Assembly (NCBI RefSeq): GCF_020686945.1
Contig: NZ_JAJEPR010000004.1
Span: 144,579-208,578 of the forward strand
Reading direction: 5' to 3'
Length of the DNA: 64,000 nt
Source of the DNA: Limivivens faecihominis
GTDB taxonomy: Bacteria > Bacillota > Clostridia > Lachnospirales > Lachnospiraceae
Within the stretch, counting starts at the first letter, position 1, and the number at the start of each line of letters is the position of its first letter. The notes under the pieces are model-generated. The model made no database searches and was not told the DNA's origin. It was given only the letters and a program-made list of their open reading frames with translations. The translations under genes and the position numbers were made by a program. This document shows positions 40,543-49,017 of the stretch, piece after piece.

Positions 40543-42609
40543 ATGAAAGAACATACCTATCCTTTAAAAATGGACCATATCGCTGCCGGCGTGTGCTATT
40601 ATCCGGAGCACTGGGGAGAAAACTACTGGAAAAAAGATCTCCAGCTCATGAAAGAGCTTGGCCTGGAAACTGCCCGGGTGGGAGAGTTTGCCTGGAATTT
40701 CTTTGAGCCCCGGGAGGGTGTTTATGATTTTGCTCTCTTTGACCGTTTCCTGGATGAGGCAAAGGAAGCAGGAGTCAAGATTATTTTCTGTACCCCCACC
40801 TGTACGCCTCCGGCCTGGCTTTCCAGACGTTACCCGGAAACGCTGAACACCACCATAGAGGGCAATCCCTACCGCCACGGCATGCGACAGCACCACAATA
40901 TGACAAGTCCGGTCTACCTGGAAAAATGCGACCGGCTTATCGAAGCCATGGCTTCCCATTTTGGCAGTCATCCGGCCATCATCGGCTGGCAGCTGGACAA
41001 CGAGATCAACTGCGAGATTTCTACCTATTATTCTCCGGCAGATCACGCGGCATTCCGGGAATATCTCCAGCAGAAATACCGGTCAATTGAGGAATACAAT
41101 CAGGTGATTGGAGGAGATTTCTGGAACCAGTCCTGCCTTTCCTTCGATGACACGGCTCTTCCCGGTCTCACGATCTGCAATTCCAGCAATCCTCATGTGG
41201 TACTGGAGAGCAAGGATTTTGTCTCACATATTGCCATTCAGTATATGAAGCGTCAGGCCGATATCATCCGGAAATACATCGACGACAAGATTTTTATTAC
41301 AACCAACGGCATTTTCCCTCATCTGGATTACCAGAAGCTCATTGAGACAGGAATCCTGGATTTTATCACTTACGACAGCTATCCGAATTTTGGCTTTGCT
41401 ATCGGCACCGATCCCAGAAAAGAAGGAGCTTTTAACGATCGAAATACCTCCTTTAATCTGGCTCGGGTACGGAGTATTTCTCCCTGCTTTGGTATTATGG
41501 AACAGCAGTCCGGAGGCGGCGGCTGGAATACCAGATTGCTGCAGCCGGCTCCAAAACCGGGACAGTTAAGGCTCTGGTCCTTCCAGTCCATCGCTCACGG
41601 CGCTGATTTCGTCCATTATTTCCGTTTCCGTACCAGCGATGTAGGCACAGAAATTTACTGGACCGGCCTTTTTGATCAGGACAGCCGGGAAAATCGCCGG
41701 GTGAAAGAGGCCCGGGAGACGATTCAGGATTTTGCGAAGATCCATGACGTAGCCGGTAAGCCCTGCCTCAGCCGTGTGGCGATTCTCCAGGATTACAGGA
41801 ACAACTGGGATGCAGAAAATGATATCTTCCTGAAACCGTTAAATGATCTGAGCCTGGATGCCTGGTTTAAGACTCTTCAGAGAAATCATATTCCCTTTGA
41901 TTTTGTGGATTTCCGTCCCGAGAGCACGATGGAAAATCTGGCCCCCTATGATCTGCTCATTGCGCCCCATGACGCCGTACTGACAGAAAAACAGGCTGCC
42001 CTTCTGGATCAGACCGTTTCCGAAGGAAAAACGCTGATCCTCGGCGCCAGAACAGGCTGCAAGGATGAACATGGCCACATCGTCCGCCAGACCGCACCAG
42101 GGCTTCTCAGAAAGCTTGCAGGCTGCTATGTGGAAGAATATACGGTATTGGGACCGGACGATGTAAATGCCGGTTCTATGGAGTGGAAGGAGGATCATAG
42201 CATCACAGCCGTTCATTCCCTTCACGAGATCCTGATTCCTGAGGAGGCGGAAACTCTGGCTTCCTACACCGGAACCTGGTACAAAAAAGCCGCCGCTCTA
42301 GTGAGCCATTCTTATGGAAAAGGTACGGTTTATTACCTGGGAAGCGCATTCTCCGGGGATACCGCAGAAAAACTTCTCTTAAAAATGCCGGCCGTCTTTG
42401 AAGACGCTTGGTGGCTGAATCTTCCGCCGGAGGTGGAACTGACGATCCGGGGAGCAGGAGAGGAAAAGTTCTATTTTCTTCTCAATTATAAACCGGTTCC
42501 CATGCCGGCCTCTCTGACAGAGAGTGCTGTGGATCTTCTGACTGGAAAAGAACTTTCCGGTGAGATTACAATTCCACCGTATGGGGTACTGGTATTGAAA
42601 AAAATCTGA
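40543..42609 (+). CDS. Beta-galactosidase, glycoside hydrolase family 42
   Basis: 688 residues. The TIM-barrel domain opens AAGVCYYPEHWGENYW; the acid/base Glu is in GWQLDNEIN (near residue 155) and the nucleophile Glu in FGIMEQQSG (near residue 322). A trimerisation domain (about 400-610) and a small beta domain follow. There is no signal peptide, so it acts on imported oligosaccharides. AGGAGG precedes the ATG. No transporter is adjacent. Confidence 0.96.
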   Translation: MKEHTYPLKMDHIAAGVCYYPEHWGENYWKKDLQLMKELGLETARVGEFAWNFFEPREGVYDFALFDRFLDEAKEAGVKIIFCTPTCTPPAWLSRRYPETLNTTIEGNPYRHGMRQHHNMTSPVYLEKCDRLIEAMASHFGSHPAIIGWQLDNEINCEISTYYSPADHAAFREYLQQKYRSIEEYNQVIGGDFWNQSCLSFDDTALPGLTICNSSNPHVVLESKDFVSHIAIQYMKRQADIIRKYIDDKIFITTNGIFPHLDYQKLIETGILDFITYDSYPNFGFAIGTDPRKEGAFNDRNTSFNLARVRSISPCFGIMEQQSGGGGWNTRLLQPAPKPGQLRLWSFQSIAHGADFVHYFRFRTSDVGTEIYWTGLFDQDSRENRRVKEARETIQDFAKIHDVAGKPCLSRVAILQDYRNNWDAENDIFLKPLNDLSLDAWFKTLQRNHIPFDFVDFRPESTMENLAPYDLLIAPHDAVLTEKQAALLDQTVSEGKTLILGARTGCKDEHGHIVRQTAPGLLRKLAGCYVEEYTVLGPDDVNAGSMEWKEDHSITAVHSLHEILIPEEAETLASYTGTWYKKAAALVSHSYGKGTVYYLGSAFSGDTAEKLLLKMPAVFEDAWWLNLPPEVELTIRGAGEEKFYFLLNYKPVPMPASLTESAVDLLTGKELSGEITIPPYGVLVLKKI

Positions 42610-42620
42610 ATATAATTTTT

Positions 42621-42670
42621 ACCGCTCAGTCCGGTTTGCTTATGACTTGCTGGCTGAGCGGTATTTTTTG
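42621..42670 (+). terminator. Rho-independent terminator after GH42
   Basis: ACCGCTCAG pairs with CTGAGCGGT, then ATTTTTTG. Loop of 24 bases. Confidence 0.85.
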
Positions 42671-42674
42671 TATT

Positions 42675-42705
42675 GTAGTTTACATAATTTACTTATGTAA
42701 ACTAC
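42675..42705. promoter_or_regulatory. 13-bp perfect inverted repeat, orphan operator
   Basis: GTAGTTTACATAA-TTTAC-TTATGTAAACTAC. It lies directly before a GAGGAG site and a nine-codon frame (ATG 42717, stop 42743), which looks like the start of a gene now lost. There is no T-run, so it is more like a repressor site than a terminator. Confidence 0.55.
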
Positions 42706-42733
42706 ATGAGGAGAAAATGGATATTGACGTAAG

Positions 42734-42775
42734 AAAAGCCTGACAACTGTTCTTATAAAACAGAAGACAGGCTAT
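42734..42775 (-). terminator. Terminator of lexA
   Basis: On the minus strand AGCCTG and CAGGCT pair, with inner CTGTT/AACAG pairing, followed by TTTTCTT. It lies 16 bases beyond the lexA stop. Confidence 0.65.
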
Positions 42776-42790
42776 TATAATCTTTCTCAA

Positions 42791-43408
42791 TCAGTGAAGG
42801 AAACGGAACACCCCAATGACCTTTCCCAGGATCTGAACGTCATCTGTGATGATGGGTTCCATCGCATCATTCTGCGGTTGCAGGCGGTAATGACCATCTT
42901 CCTTATAAAAAGTCTTGACGGTAGCGGAATCATCCAGAAGAGCGACAATGATCTCACCGTTTTCCGCGGTGCTTTTCTGCTCGATCAGAAGATGATCCCC
43001 ACTGAAAATCCCTGCATTTATCATGCTGTCACCCTTTACTGTGAGCATGAAAGTAGGATTCTTCGGAACATATTCAGCCGGAATCGGGAAATAGCTTTCC
43101 ACGTTCTCTGTAGCGAGAATCGGCTCGCCGGCAGCCACACGTCCAACGACCGGCACATTTACCAGCTCCCTGCGGACCATATTGAAGTTATCATCCAGAA
43201 TCTCAATCGCGCGGGGTTTGGTCGGATCCCGGCGGATGTAGCCGTTTTTCTCCAGTGTCTCCAAATGCGCGTGAACAGAAGAGGTGGACTTCAGGTTCAC
43301 TGCCTCACAGATTTCGCGTACTGCAGGCGGGAAACCGCGGTTCATAATCTGATCTTTGATATATTCCAGAATTTCTTCCTGTTTTTTTGTGATTTTTCCA
43401 TATGCCAT
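42791..43408 (-). CDS. lexA: SOS repressor LexA
   Basis: 205 residues. An N-terminal winged-helix domain (1-65) reads KKQEEILEYIKDQI and STSSVHAHLETL. The self-cleavage site A93-G94 lies in GRVAAGEP, catalytic S128 in KGDSM and K165 in ATVKTF. LexA represses DNA-repair genes until RecA filaments trigger cleavage. The gene is divergent from a yneA-like gene, as in Bacillus, with LexA boxes between. Confidence 0.97.
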   Translation of the reverse strand: MAYGKITKKQEEILEYIKDQIMNRGFPPAVREICEAVNLKSTSSVHAHLETLEKNGYIRRDPTKPRAIEILDDNFNMVRRELVNVPVVGRVAAGEPILATENVESYFPIPAEYVPKNPTFMLTVKGDSMINAGIFSGDHLLIEQKSTAENGEIIVALLDDSATVKTFYKEDGHYRLQPQNDAMEPIITDDVQILGKVIGVFRFLH

Positions 43409-43485
43409 AGCTGAATACCTCCGAAAATTCAGCGGATATCCTTCTCATGACCCGCTGTGCTGCTTGCAAACGCTGCTTTTAAAAA

Positions 43486-43514
43486 ATTATATCATGTTCG
43501 TTTCAAAATTGCAA
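43486..43514 (-). promoter_or_regulatory. lexA: lexA promoter with LexA half-site
   Basis: On the minus strand TTGCAA (43514-43509), a 17-base spacer, and TATAAT (43491-43486). The spacer ends with CGAACATGATATAA, a good left LexA half-site overlapping the -10 box, which allows autorepression. Confidence 0.6.
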
Positions 43515-43538
43515 ACAAATATTCGACAGTTTTTTGTT

Positions 43539-43552
43539 CGAAAATATGTTCG
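43539..43552. promoter_or_regulatory. LexA box 1
   Basis: CGAAAATATGTTCG differs by one base from the Gram-positive LexA consensus CGAACNNNNGTTCG. It lies between the two divergent promoters. Confidence 0.75.
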
Positions 43553-43560
43553 TTTTTGTA

Positions 43561-43589
43561 TTGACAAACGCATGTTCGTGTATTATAAT
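43561..43589 (+). promoter_or_regulatory. yneA promoter with LexA box 2 in its spacer
   Basis: TTGACA (43561-43566), a 17-base spacer, TATAAT (43584-43589). The spacer holds CAAACGCATGTTCG (43565-43578), one mismatch from the LexA consensus, so bound LexA would exclude RNA polymerase. Confidence 0.85.
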
Positions 43590-43603
43590 GCTGTTATCGA
43601 AAG

Positions 43604-43617
43604 CAAACAGATGTTCG
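43604..43617. promoter_or_regulatory. LexA box 3
   Basis: CAAACAGATGTTCG, one mismatch from consensus, lies just downstream of the yneA transcription start. Confidence 0.7.
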
Positions 43618-43641
43618 CAGCAATGCAGGGAGGTTATGATC

Positions 43642-43995
43642 ATGAACGAAACGAGGAAGAAAAGTTACAGAAGAACAAGAGCAAAAAGAGTAAAACGCTA
43701 TACCTACCTTTCCATTCTCTTATCTGCCCTTTGCCTGGGCGGGATCACTTACAGCAAGCTGACTGTGGAAGCGACCCAGAAGAAAGCCCAGGAACCCTAT
43801 AAATACTATACAGAAATACGGGTCCAGCGTGGAGATACCTTATGGGATATCGCAAACAAATATATGGATTCCAGCGTTTATCGTTCTCTTGACGACTATA
43901 TGGATGAGATCCGGGAGATCAATTCGATCAATTATAACCGCATTTATAATGGTCAGCAGCTGATTATTCCTTATTATTCGGAGCAGCTTCGTTAA
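43642..43995 (+). CDS. yneA: YneA-like SOS cell-division suppressor (LysM)
   Basis: 117 residues from the ATG at 43642, eight bases after GGGAGG. A very basic cytoplasmic start (RKKSYRRTRAKRVKR) is followed by one membrane segment (about 24-40) and an extracytoplasmic LysM domain (RVQRGDTLWDIANKYM ... IYNGQQLIIP). This size and layout match YneA, which halts septation during DNA damage. Three LexA boxes and the lexA neighbour support SOS control. Confidence 0.9.
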   Translation: MNETRKKSYRRTRAKRVKRYTYLSILLSALCLGGITYSKLTVEATQKKAQEPYKYYTEIRVQRGDTLWDIANKYMDSSVYRSLDDYMDEIREINSINYNRIYNGQQLIIPYYSEQLR

Positions 43996-44308
43996 TTTTA
44001 TCAAATATTTTGTCTGGCTGCAGGGCGGAGACATCCATCCGTACCGGCAGCTTTCTTTCATCACATCTTAAGTTTGTTTTTAATTTGTCTTTTTTGCTTG
44101 CCTGTTTTTCCAAAAATGCTATAATTAATGATACCAGTGTCAAAAGGTCAAAAAGCTGTTCGTGCTTGCACGATAAGGCTTTTGAACTTGGGACACGCCA
44201 AATATAAGAAAGTAGCGATTTACGCAGTAAATCAGCGGATTTCGAATATCATAATTAATACATAGTGTGCAGAACATCGCCAGATGTTTAGATTTCAGAA
44301 AGGACTTC
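43996..44308 (+). other. Non-coding spacer with a promoter-like site and structured element
   Basis: A 313-base spacer without a gene. It holds a TTGCCT (44098)/TATAAT (44120-44125) pair 16 bases apart that could drive the small gene at 44315, and the structured element at 44135-44233. Nothing else in it was recognised. Confidence 0.5.
44135..44235 (+). repeat. Highly structured intergenic element, candidate repeat or small RNA
   Basis: A long nested hairpin spans 44137-44196: GTGTC with GACAC outside, AGGTCAAAAAGC with GCTTTTGAACTT in the middle, and TCGTGC-TT-GCACGA at the tip. A second perfect hairpin, GATTTAC-GCA-GTAAATC, lies at 44217-44233. It lies in the 5' region of the transcript predicted from the TATAAT at 44120. 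It could be a leader RNA or a REP-like repeat. Confidence 0.45.
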
Positions 44309-44314
44309 ATGTAT

Positions 44315-44545
44315 ATGCGCAGAGAAAAATTTAAGATGGAACGGCCGAATCTGGTACAGCCAGGCGACCATGTAGAGATCACAGAGATCCAGACCAACAT
44401 GAATTACAGTTATATTATTGAGCCTGCTGTGGCCATGTCAGGCTGTTTTAAAGCCCCGGAACGGCTGAAATCCAGAGAAGGTGTTATTGTAAGCGTGGAT
44501 AATACGCCAAGAGGCTTCATCGTCACCGCAGAATTTGATGAGTAG
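44315..44545 (+). CDS. Small conserved-looking protein of unknown function
   Basis: 76 residues (78 if the ATG at 44309 is used, though that one lies only four bases from the AGAAAGGA site). Beta-rich, with HVEITEIQTNMNYSYIIEP, a single cysteine in AMSGCFKAPERL, and a C-terminal strand set GVIVSVDNTPRGFIVTAEF. I do not recognise a family. It is preceded by a long structured leader and ends 48 bases before an SGNH hydrolase gene. Confidence 0.7.
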   Translation: MRREKFKMERPNLVQPGDHVEITEIQTNMNYSYIIEPAVAMSGCFKAPERLKSREGVIVSVDNTPRGFIVTAEFDE

Positions 44546-44593
44546 GTTTACACAATAAACGAGGAAATTCCCTCAGAAAGGCAGAGAAAAGCT

Positions 44594-45262
44594 ATGAAAA
44601 CAATTTTTAAGGCAGGAAGTACGGTATTATTTCAGGGTGATTCCATCACAGATTGGGGCCGCGACGGCGGCTTGCTCATGGATATGTTTCCTGAAGGAGG
44701 CGGAGCTCTGGGGAAAGGCTATGCCTATAGAGCTGCAAAAATTTATGAATTGTTATTTCCGCATAATCCGGTAAATTTTGTCAATCGGGGCGTATCCGGA
44801 GACAGATGCCAGAATTTGCTGGAACGGTATCAGAAGGATATTCTGGAAGTGAAACCGGATTATCTGTCCATTATGATCGGTATCAACGATACCTGGCGAA
44901 GATATGATTCCAACGATATTACCTCAAAAGAACAGTTTGAGACCAATCTGACAGAGCTTCTGGAAAAGATCAAAAAAGACCTTCCGGACACGAAGCTTAT
45001 GCTAATCGAGCCGTTTTTGCTTCCTACAGATCCAGAAAAAGAAATCTTCTGGGAGGATCTCGGACCCAAAATTGAAGTCGTACGCAGGCTTGCCAGAAAG
45101 TACGCCGATGTATATCTGCCAATGAATGGAATCCTGACCAACAGCCTCATCGAGAAAGTGCCTACAGAAGAGTTGAGCTACGATGGCGTGCATCTTTCTG
45201 ATCCTGGCTGTGCAATTATGGCAAAGGAATATCTGAAAGCCTGGGCAGCTATTGAAAAATAA
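44594..45262 (+). CDS. Cytoplasmic SGNH/GDSL hydrolase
   Basis: 222 residues. Block I is LFQGDSITDWGRD with the nucleophile Ser, block II NRGVSGDR, block III IMIGINDTWRR, and block V YDGVHLSDPG with Asp and His. There is no signal peptide, unlike the SGNH protein at 38.1 kb. Members of this group deacetylate or deacylate carbohydrates such as xylan- or rhamnogalacturonan-derived oligosaccharides. The precise substrate cannot be told. Confidence 0.92.
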   Translation: MKTIFKAGSTVLFQGDSITDWGRDGGLLMDMFPEGGGALGKGYAYRAAKIYELLFPHNPVNFVNRGVSGDRCQNLLERYQKDILEVKPDYLSIMIGINDTWRRYDSNDITSKEQFETNLTELLEKIKKDLPDTKLMLIEPFLLPTDPEKEIFWEDLGPKIEVVRRLARKYADVYLPMNGILTNSLIEKVPTEELSYDGVHLSDPGCAIMAKEYLKAWAAIEK

Positions 45263-45316
45263 GAAAAGCTTTAAAAGTTAGAAATCAACAGAATATGCAG
45301 GGAATTTGGTGAATTT

Positions 45317-45362
45317 CTATAGATCTATTTGAAAAACATGTGTTTGTCGTATAGATCTATAG
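45317..45362. repeat. Pair of CTATAGATCTAT palindromes 32 bp apart
   Basis: CTATAGATCTAT at 45317 and TATAGATCTATAG at 45350 share the 11-base palindrome TATAGATCTAT, centre to centre 32 bp (three helical turns), with ACATGT near the midpoint. They lie just before the recombinase gene. They could be operator sites or recombinase recognition sites. Confidence 0.6.
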
Positions 45363-45394
45363 AGCACTCTTTTCCCTGTCAGAAAGGATTTTTT

Positions 45395-46456
45395 ATGCCT
45401 CAGCGAGTCACTTATCACGATGAACAGGATGTGGAAAACACCTTAAAGCTTCGTGAGGTTTTAAAAACTCTTCCCGGATTTTGCCGGGATTATTTCCGGG
45501 CCATGGAGCCGACGACTTCCACGAAGACCCGTATCTCTTACGCTTACGATATCCGCGTGTTTTTCCGATTTCTCAAGGAACGGAATCCGGCTTTACGCAC
45601 AATGGATATCCGGGATTTTCCTGTGGATGTGCTGGATCAGCTGGAAGCTGTTGATATTGAGGAATATCAGGAATATTTAAAAGTCTATGAGGCCTCCAGC
45701 TGTGACAAACAGATCACCAACGGCGAACGTGGCTTGAAACGAAAAATGTCAGCTCTCCGGAGCTTCTACACTTACTATTACAAACGCCAGGTGATCTCCA
45801 GCAATCCCACGCTCCTGGTCGATATGCCGAAAATCCATGAGAAATCCATCATCCGTCTGGAAGTCAATGAAACGGCCGCTCTTCTGGATTATATCGAGCA
45901 TGGAGGCGACGAACTTACAGGCCAGAGGAAAATGTACTATGAAAAGACAAAAGCACGGGATCTGGCCATTGTGACCCTTCTTCTGGGCACCGGCATCCGT
46001 GTCTCCGAATGTGTGGGCCTGGATATTCAGGATATTGATTTTGACAACAACGGCATCCGTATCGTACGAAAAGGCGGTAATGAAACCATCGTCTATTTTG
46101 GGGATGAAGTGGCCGATGCCTTGAAAGCTTACCTTCCGGTCCGGGAAGGGATCACTCCCATCGCCGGTCACGAGAACGCTCTCTTCTATTCTACCCAGCG
46201 CCGTCGAATAGGTGTTCAGGCCGTAGAAAATATGGTAAAAAAATATGCCCGGGCTATCACGACCACCAAGAAGATCACCCCGCATAAGCTTCGCAGTACC
46301 TATGGCACAAGCCTTTACCGCGAAACCGGTGATATCTATCTGGTAGCCGAGGTGCTTGGACACAAAGATGTCAATACAACCCGTAAACATTACGCCGCCA
46401 TGGGCGAGGATCGCCGCCGTCAGGCAGCTTCCGCCGTCCATCTGAGACGTGATTAA
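45395..46456 (+). CDS. Tyrosine recombinase, XerC/XerD-like
   Basis: 353 residues from the ATG at 45395 (AGAAAGGA upstream). An N-terminal SAM-like core-binding domain (about 20-140) precedes the catalytic domain with R in GTGIRVSECVGLD, K in RKGGNE, HKLRSTYG (H and R), the second H in LGHKDVNTT, and the Tyr in KHYAAM. No phage or integron genes are adjacent, so it may be a chromosomal dimer-resolution enzyme. The length is at the upper end for Xer. Confidence 0.9.
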   Translation: MPQRVTYHDEQDVENTLKLREVLKTLPGFCRDYFRAMEPTTSTKTRISYAYDIRVFFRFLKERNPALRTMDIRDFPVDVLDQLEAVDIEEYQEYLKVYEASSCDKQITNGERGLKRKMSALRSFYTYYYKRQVISSNPTLLVDMPKIHEKSIIRLEVNETAALLDYIEHGGDELTGQRKMYYEKTKARDLAIVTLLLGTGIRVSECVGLDIQDIDFDNNGIRIVRKGGNETIVYFGDEVADALKAYLPVREGITPIAGHENALFYSTQRRRIGVQAVENMVKKYARAITTTKKITPHKLRSTYGTSLYRETGDIYLVAEVLGHKDVNTTRKHYAAMGEDRRRQAASAVHLRRD

Positions 46457-47088
46457 ACGGGCATTTCCAGTATTTCCCGTATCAGTTCCATATGGGGATG
46501 GCTGGTGTCAGCCTGAAAGATGTCAATACCGTTTAAATTGGCGCAGCGTTCAGTGAAAGCCGGAAAAAGAAAGCCACATTCCGGCCTGCCGGGTTCATAA
46601 TCGCCATAGACGGGACAGATGGCGCAGATCAGAAACTGATAGACCTCTTCTGACTCCCACTGGCTTTCTTTGTCCATTCCTTTTCGTGGAACGTCGTAGC
46701 TTCCATGAAAGAAATAGACGGCGTAGGGGCCTTTGCTCTTATAGGCCCCGCCGACTTTCTCATAAAACACATCCAGAAGCGCATCATTTTTCAGCTCACA
46801 GCTCTTTAATGCCATCAGAAGCTGCCAAATACTTCCGGGCTTCTGAGCATCTTCCGGAAATGCATATTCTCTCAGATTTTTGTTCGTATCTGCAAAAGGA
46901 ATCTCCTTTGCAATCGCCAGATTTTCCGCCTGTTCATTCAGTTTTAATTTCAGAAAATGACGATTAAAGGTGGCATCCACATAGCCCTCCTCATCCAGAT
47001 AAGCTCCGGCGATCCGGTCAAAGCAGTTTCTCTTTACCGTCATCCGCCTGGTGAGCTCCAGCATATCTTCTCTGTTAATCTTACGCAT
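46453..47088 (-). CDS. DUF4317 family protein, short form
   Basis: 211 residues starting MRKINREDMLELTRRMTVKR, which is the DUF4317 N-terminal signature, followed by the CFDRIAGAYLDEEGYVD segment. As I recall the family, full-length members are closer to 370-400 residues, so this copy would be about half that; it has a clean start and stop. Function is unknown. It converges with the recombinase gene, overlapping by four bases at the ends. Confidence 0.75.
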   Translation of the reverse strand: MRKINREDMLELTRRMTVKRNCFDRIAGAYLDEEGYVDATFNRHFLKLKLNEQAENLAIAKEIPFADTNKNLREYAFPEDAQKPGSIWQLLMALKSCELKNDALLDVFYEKVGGAYKSKGPYAVYFFHGSYDVPRKGMDKESQWESEEVYQFLICAICPVYGDYEPGRPECGFLFPAFTERCANLNGIDIFQADTSHPHMELIREILEMPV

Positions 47089-47114
47089 CCTTTTCCCTCT
47101 GCAGATTTCATTTT

Positions 47115-48107
47115 TTACGTTCTCGTCTTTCTGACGGAAGGGTCCATATGAAAGACCACATCAGCTACTTTCATCGTGGATTTCCTGTGAGAAACCAGTA
47201 AAACTGTTCTCATTTTACCTTCTTCTCTGAGAGATTTCAAGATAATTCCTTCATTTAGGGAATCCAGATTACTGGTGGGCTCATCCATCAGAAGGAAGGG
47301 CGCATCGTGCAGGAAGGCTCTGGCAATTCCGATTCTCTGTTTCTCACCACCCGAGAGGGTATCTCCCAGCTCTCCGACTTCCGTATCGTAGCCCTTCGGC
47401 AGAGTCGAGATAAACTCGTGAATAGAAGCCTTTTTGGCAGCTTCTATGATTTCCTCCCGGGAAGCATTTTCCTTTCCAATCGCAATGTTATTGGCGATGG
47501 AATCATGAAACAGCTGGGTCTCCTGCATTACAAAGCTCTCCGTGTCCCGAAGAACCGGTGTAGGAATTGTCCGTACATCTTTTCCTGAGATCGTAATGCT
47601 TCCCTTCTGTACGTCCCAGAAACGCATAAACAACCGAAGAAGGGTCGATTTTCCGGAACCGCTGGCTCCATGAATACCGATGATCTTTCCCTTCTCTATG
47701 TTTACAGAGCAGTTTTTCAGAATTTCTTCCTCTTCATAGGCAAAGCTCACATTCTCTGCCGCAGCCCCTGCAAAAGCCAGCTTCTCGCCCTCAGATCTTA
47801 CAGGAATCTCCTCTACCATCGGTGTTTCCTCCAGGATAGAGAGAACCCGTTCACCGCTGGCCAGCGTCTGATTCAGGTTGTTGGAAAGGCTGGATAAGGC
47901 CACCACAGGCCCAAAGGAGCCCATCATGGCGACTGTACAGATCAGCATCGCGTCAAAGCCGATCTCGCCCTGATGATAAAGCGCCATTGTCAAAAGCAGC
48001 ATGACCAGCGAAAACCCAAGGATTGAGAAATTCGTGATGGAACGCTGGCTGCCTTCCATTTTGCTGAGATCCTTCTGGAAAGAGGCCAGTTTCACGGAAC
48101 GTTCATC
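47115..48107 (-). pseudogene. ABC exporter half-transporter, N-terminus deleted
   Basis: About 330 residues carry only the last part of a membrane domain (two or so segments) and a complete ATPase: GASGSGKST, LSGGEKQRIG, LLMDEPTSNLD and a switch His in LLVSHRKST. A full exporter half needs about 220 more N-terminal residues. Its reading frame starts inside the broken end of the upstream partner. The pattern resembles the CydC/CydD type of heterodimeric exporter. Most simply, a deletion joined two exporter genes. Confidence 0.75.
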
Positions 48108-48834
48108 CAATTTCCGGTTTCGCCATTTTCAGGTTGTCCCGGACGGTTCCTTTAAATAGGTAACTGTTGTGACGGATCAGCGTGACGTTTTTCAGGAGCT
48201 CTGTTTCAGAAAGCTCCTCTATGCGCCGGTTTCCGATACAGATTTCACCCTTCTGAACTTTGTTTTTTCCGGGCAGAAGGCCCGCGATGGTACTTTTTCC
48301 GCAGCCAGAAGTTCCCACCAGAGCCACAAAGCTTCCGGAAGGAACGGAAAGATTGATTCCTTTCAGGATCTCGTGGTCTTTCTCATAGGAAAAATGTACA
48401 TCTGACAGCGTGATATCTAGAGCCTCTCCTTCCAGAGTCTTCGTTCCATGTTCAGACTCCGGCAGATCCAGAAGATGGAAGATCTTATCGCTGGCCGCCA
48501 TTCCATTCATGGCAATATGGAAGAAAGAGCCCAGAAGCCGCAGCGGGATGAAAAATTCGGAAGCCAGGAGAATGATCGTCAGTGCTCCGGCAAAGCTTAA
48601 ATGGCCATTTAAAAACTCCAGGGAGGCCACAATCATTCCGGCAGCCGCTCCACCGTAAGCTACGATATCCATAACACTGGTAGAATTAAGCTGCATGGTA
48701 AGCACCTTCATCGTGATCTGACGGAACCGCTGGGATTCCTCATCCATCTCCCGGGCCTTTTTCTCATCTGCCTGATAGATCTTCAACGTGGTCAGTCCCT
48801 GGAGATTTTCCAGGAAGCCTTTGTCAACCGCCAT
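48103..48834 (-). pseudogene. ABC exporter half-transporter, both ends lost
   Basis: 243 codons encode the second half of a membrane domain (GFLENLQGLTTLKIYQADE onward) and an ATPase as far as GTSGCGKST and the Q-loop region, ending VRDNLKMAKPEIG and a stop. The signature, Walker B and H-loop are gone, and the first membrane segments are missing upstream, where 48835-48946 is frame-disrupted. It cannot be an active ATPase. With the gene after it, this is a decayed heterodimeric exporter. Confidence 0.75.
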
Positions 48835-48946
48835 TCCCTGGCAATTCCTTTATCTGAAAACGTTTTCATAATTTCTAAATTTCCAAAATTGCAGTATCCA
48901 TCAGCTGCTCCTGATTCCGGATTGCCTGCCAGATGGCAGGACAGAG

Positions 48947-48991
48947 AAAAAGACCTGCCGCCAAACTTCACGTTCAACAACAGGTCTTTTT
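48947..48991 (-). terminator. Terminator of the HPr-like gene (bidirectional)
   Basis: AAAAAGACCTG and CAGGTCTTTTT pair perfectly around a 23-base loop, giving a T-run in either direction. Confidence 0.88.
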
Positions 48992-49017
48992 CATCACATT
49001 TTCTTTATCTTATTTCG

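Noticed and set aside
45395..46456. Prophage or integrative element around the tyrosine recombinase
   Set aside because: No phage, relaxase or excisionase gene, no tRNA and no direct repeats are seen nearby; a resident Xer-type enzyme is simpler.
48860..48980. Short coding frame between the ABC remnant and the HPr-like gene
   Set aside because: Its first part lies in the perfect terminator stem of the HPr-like gene, and stops break it in each frame.
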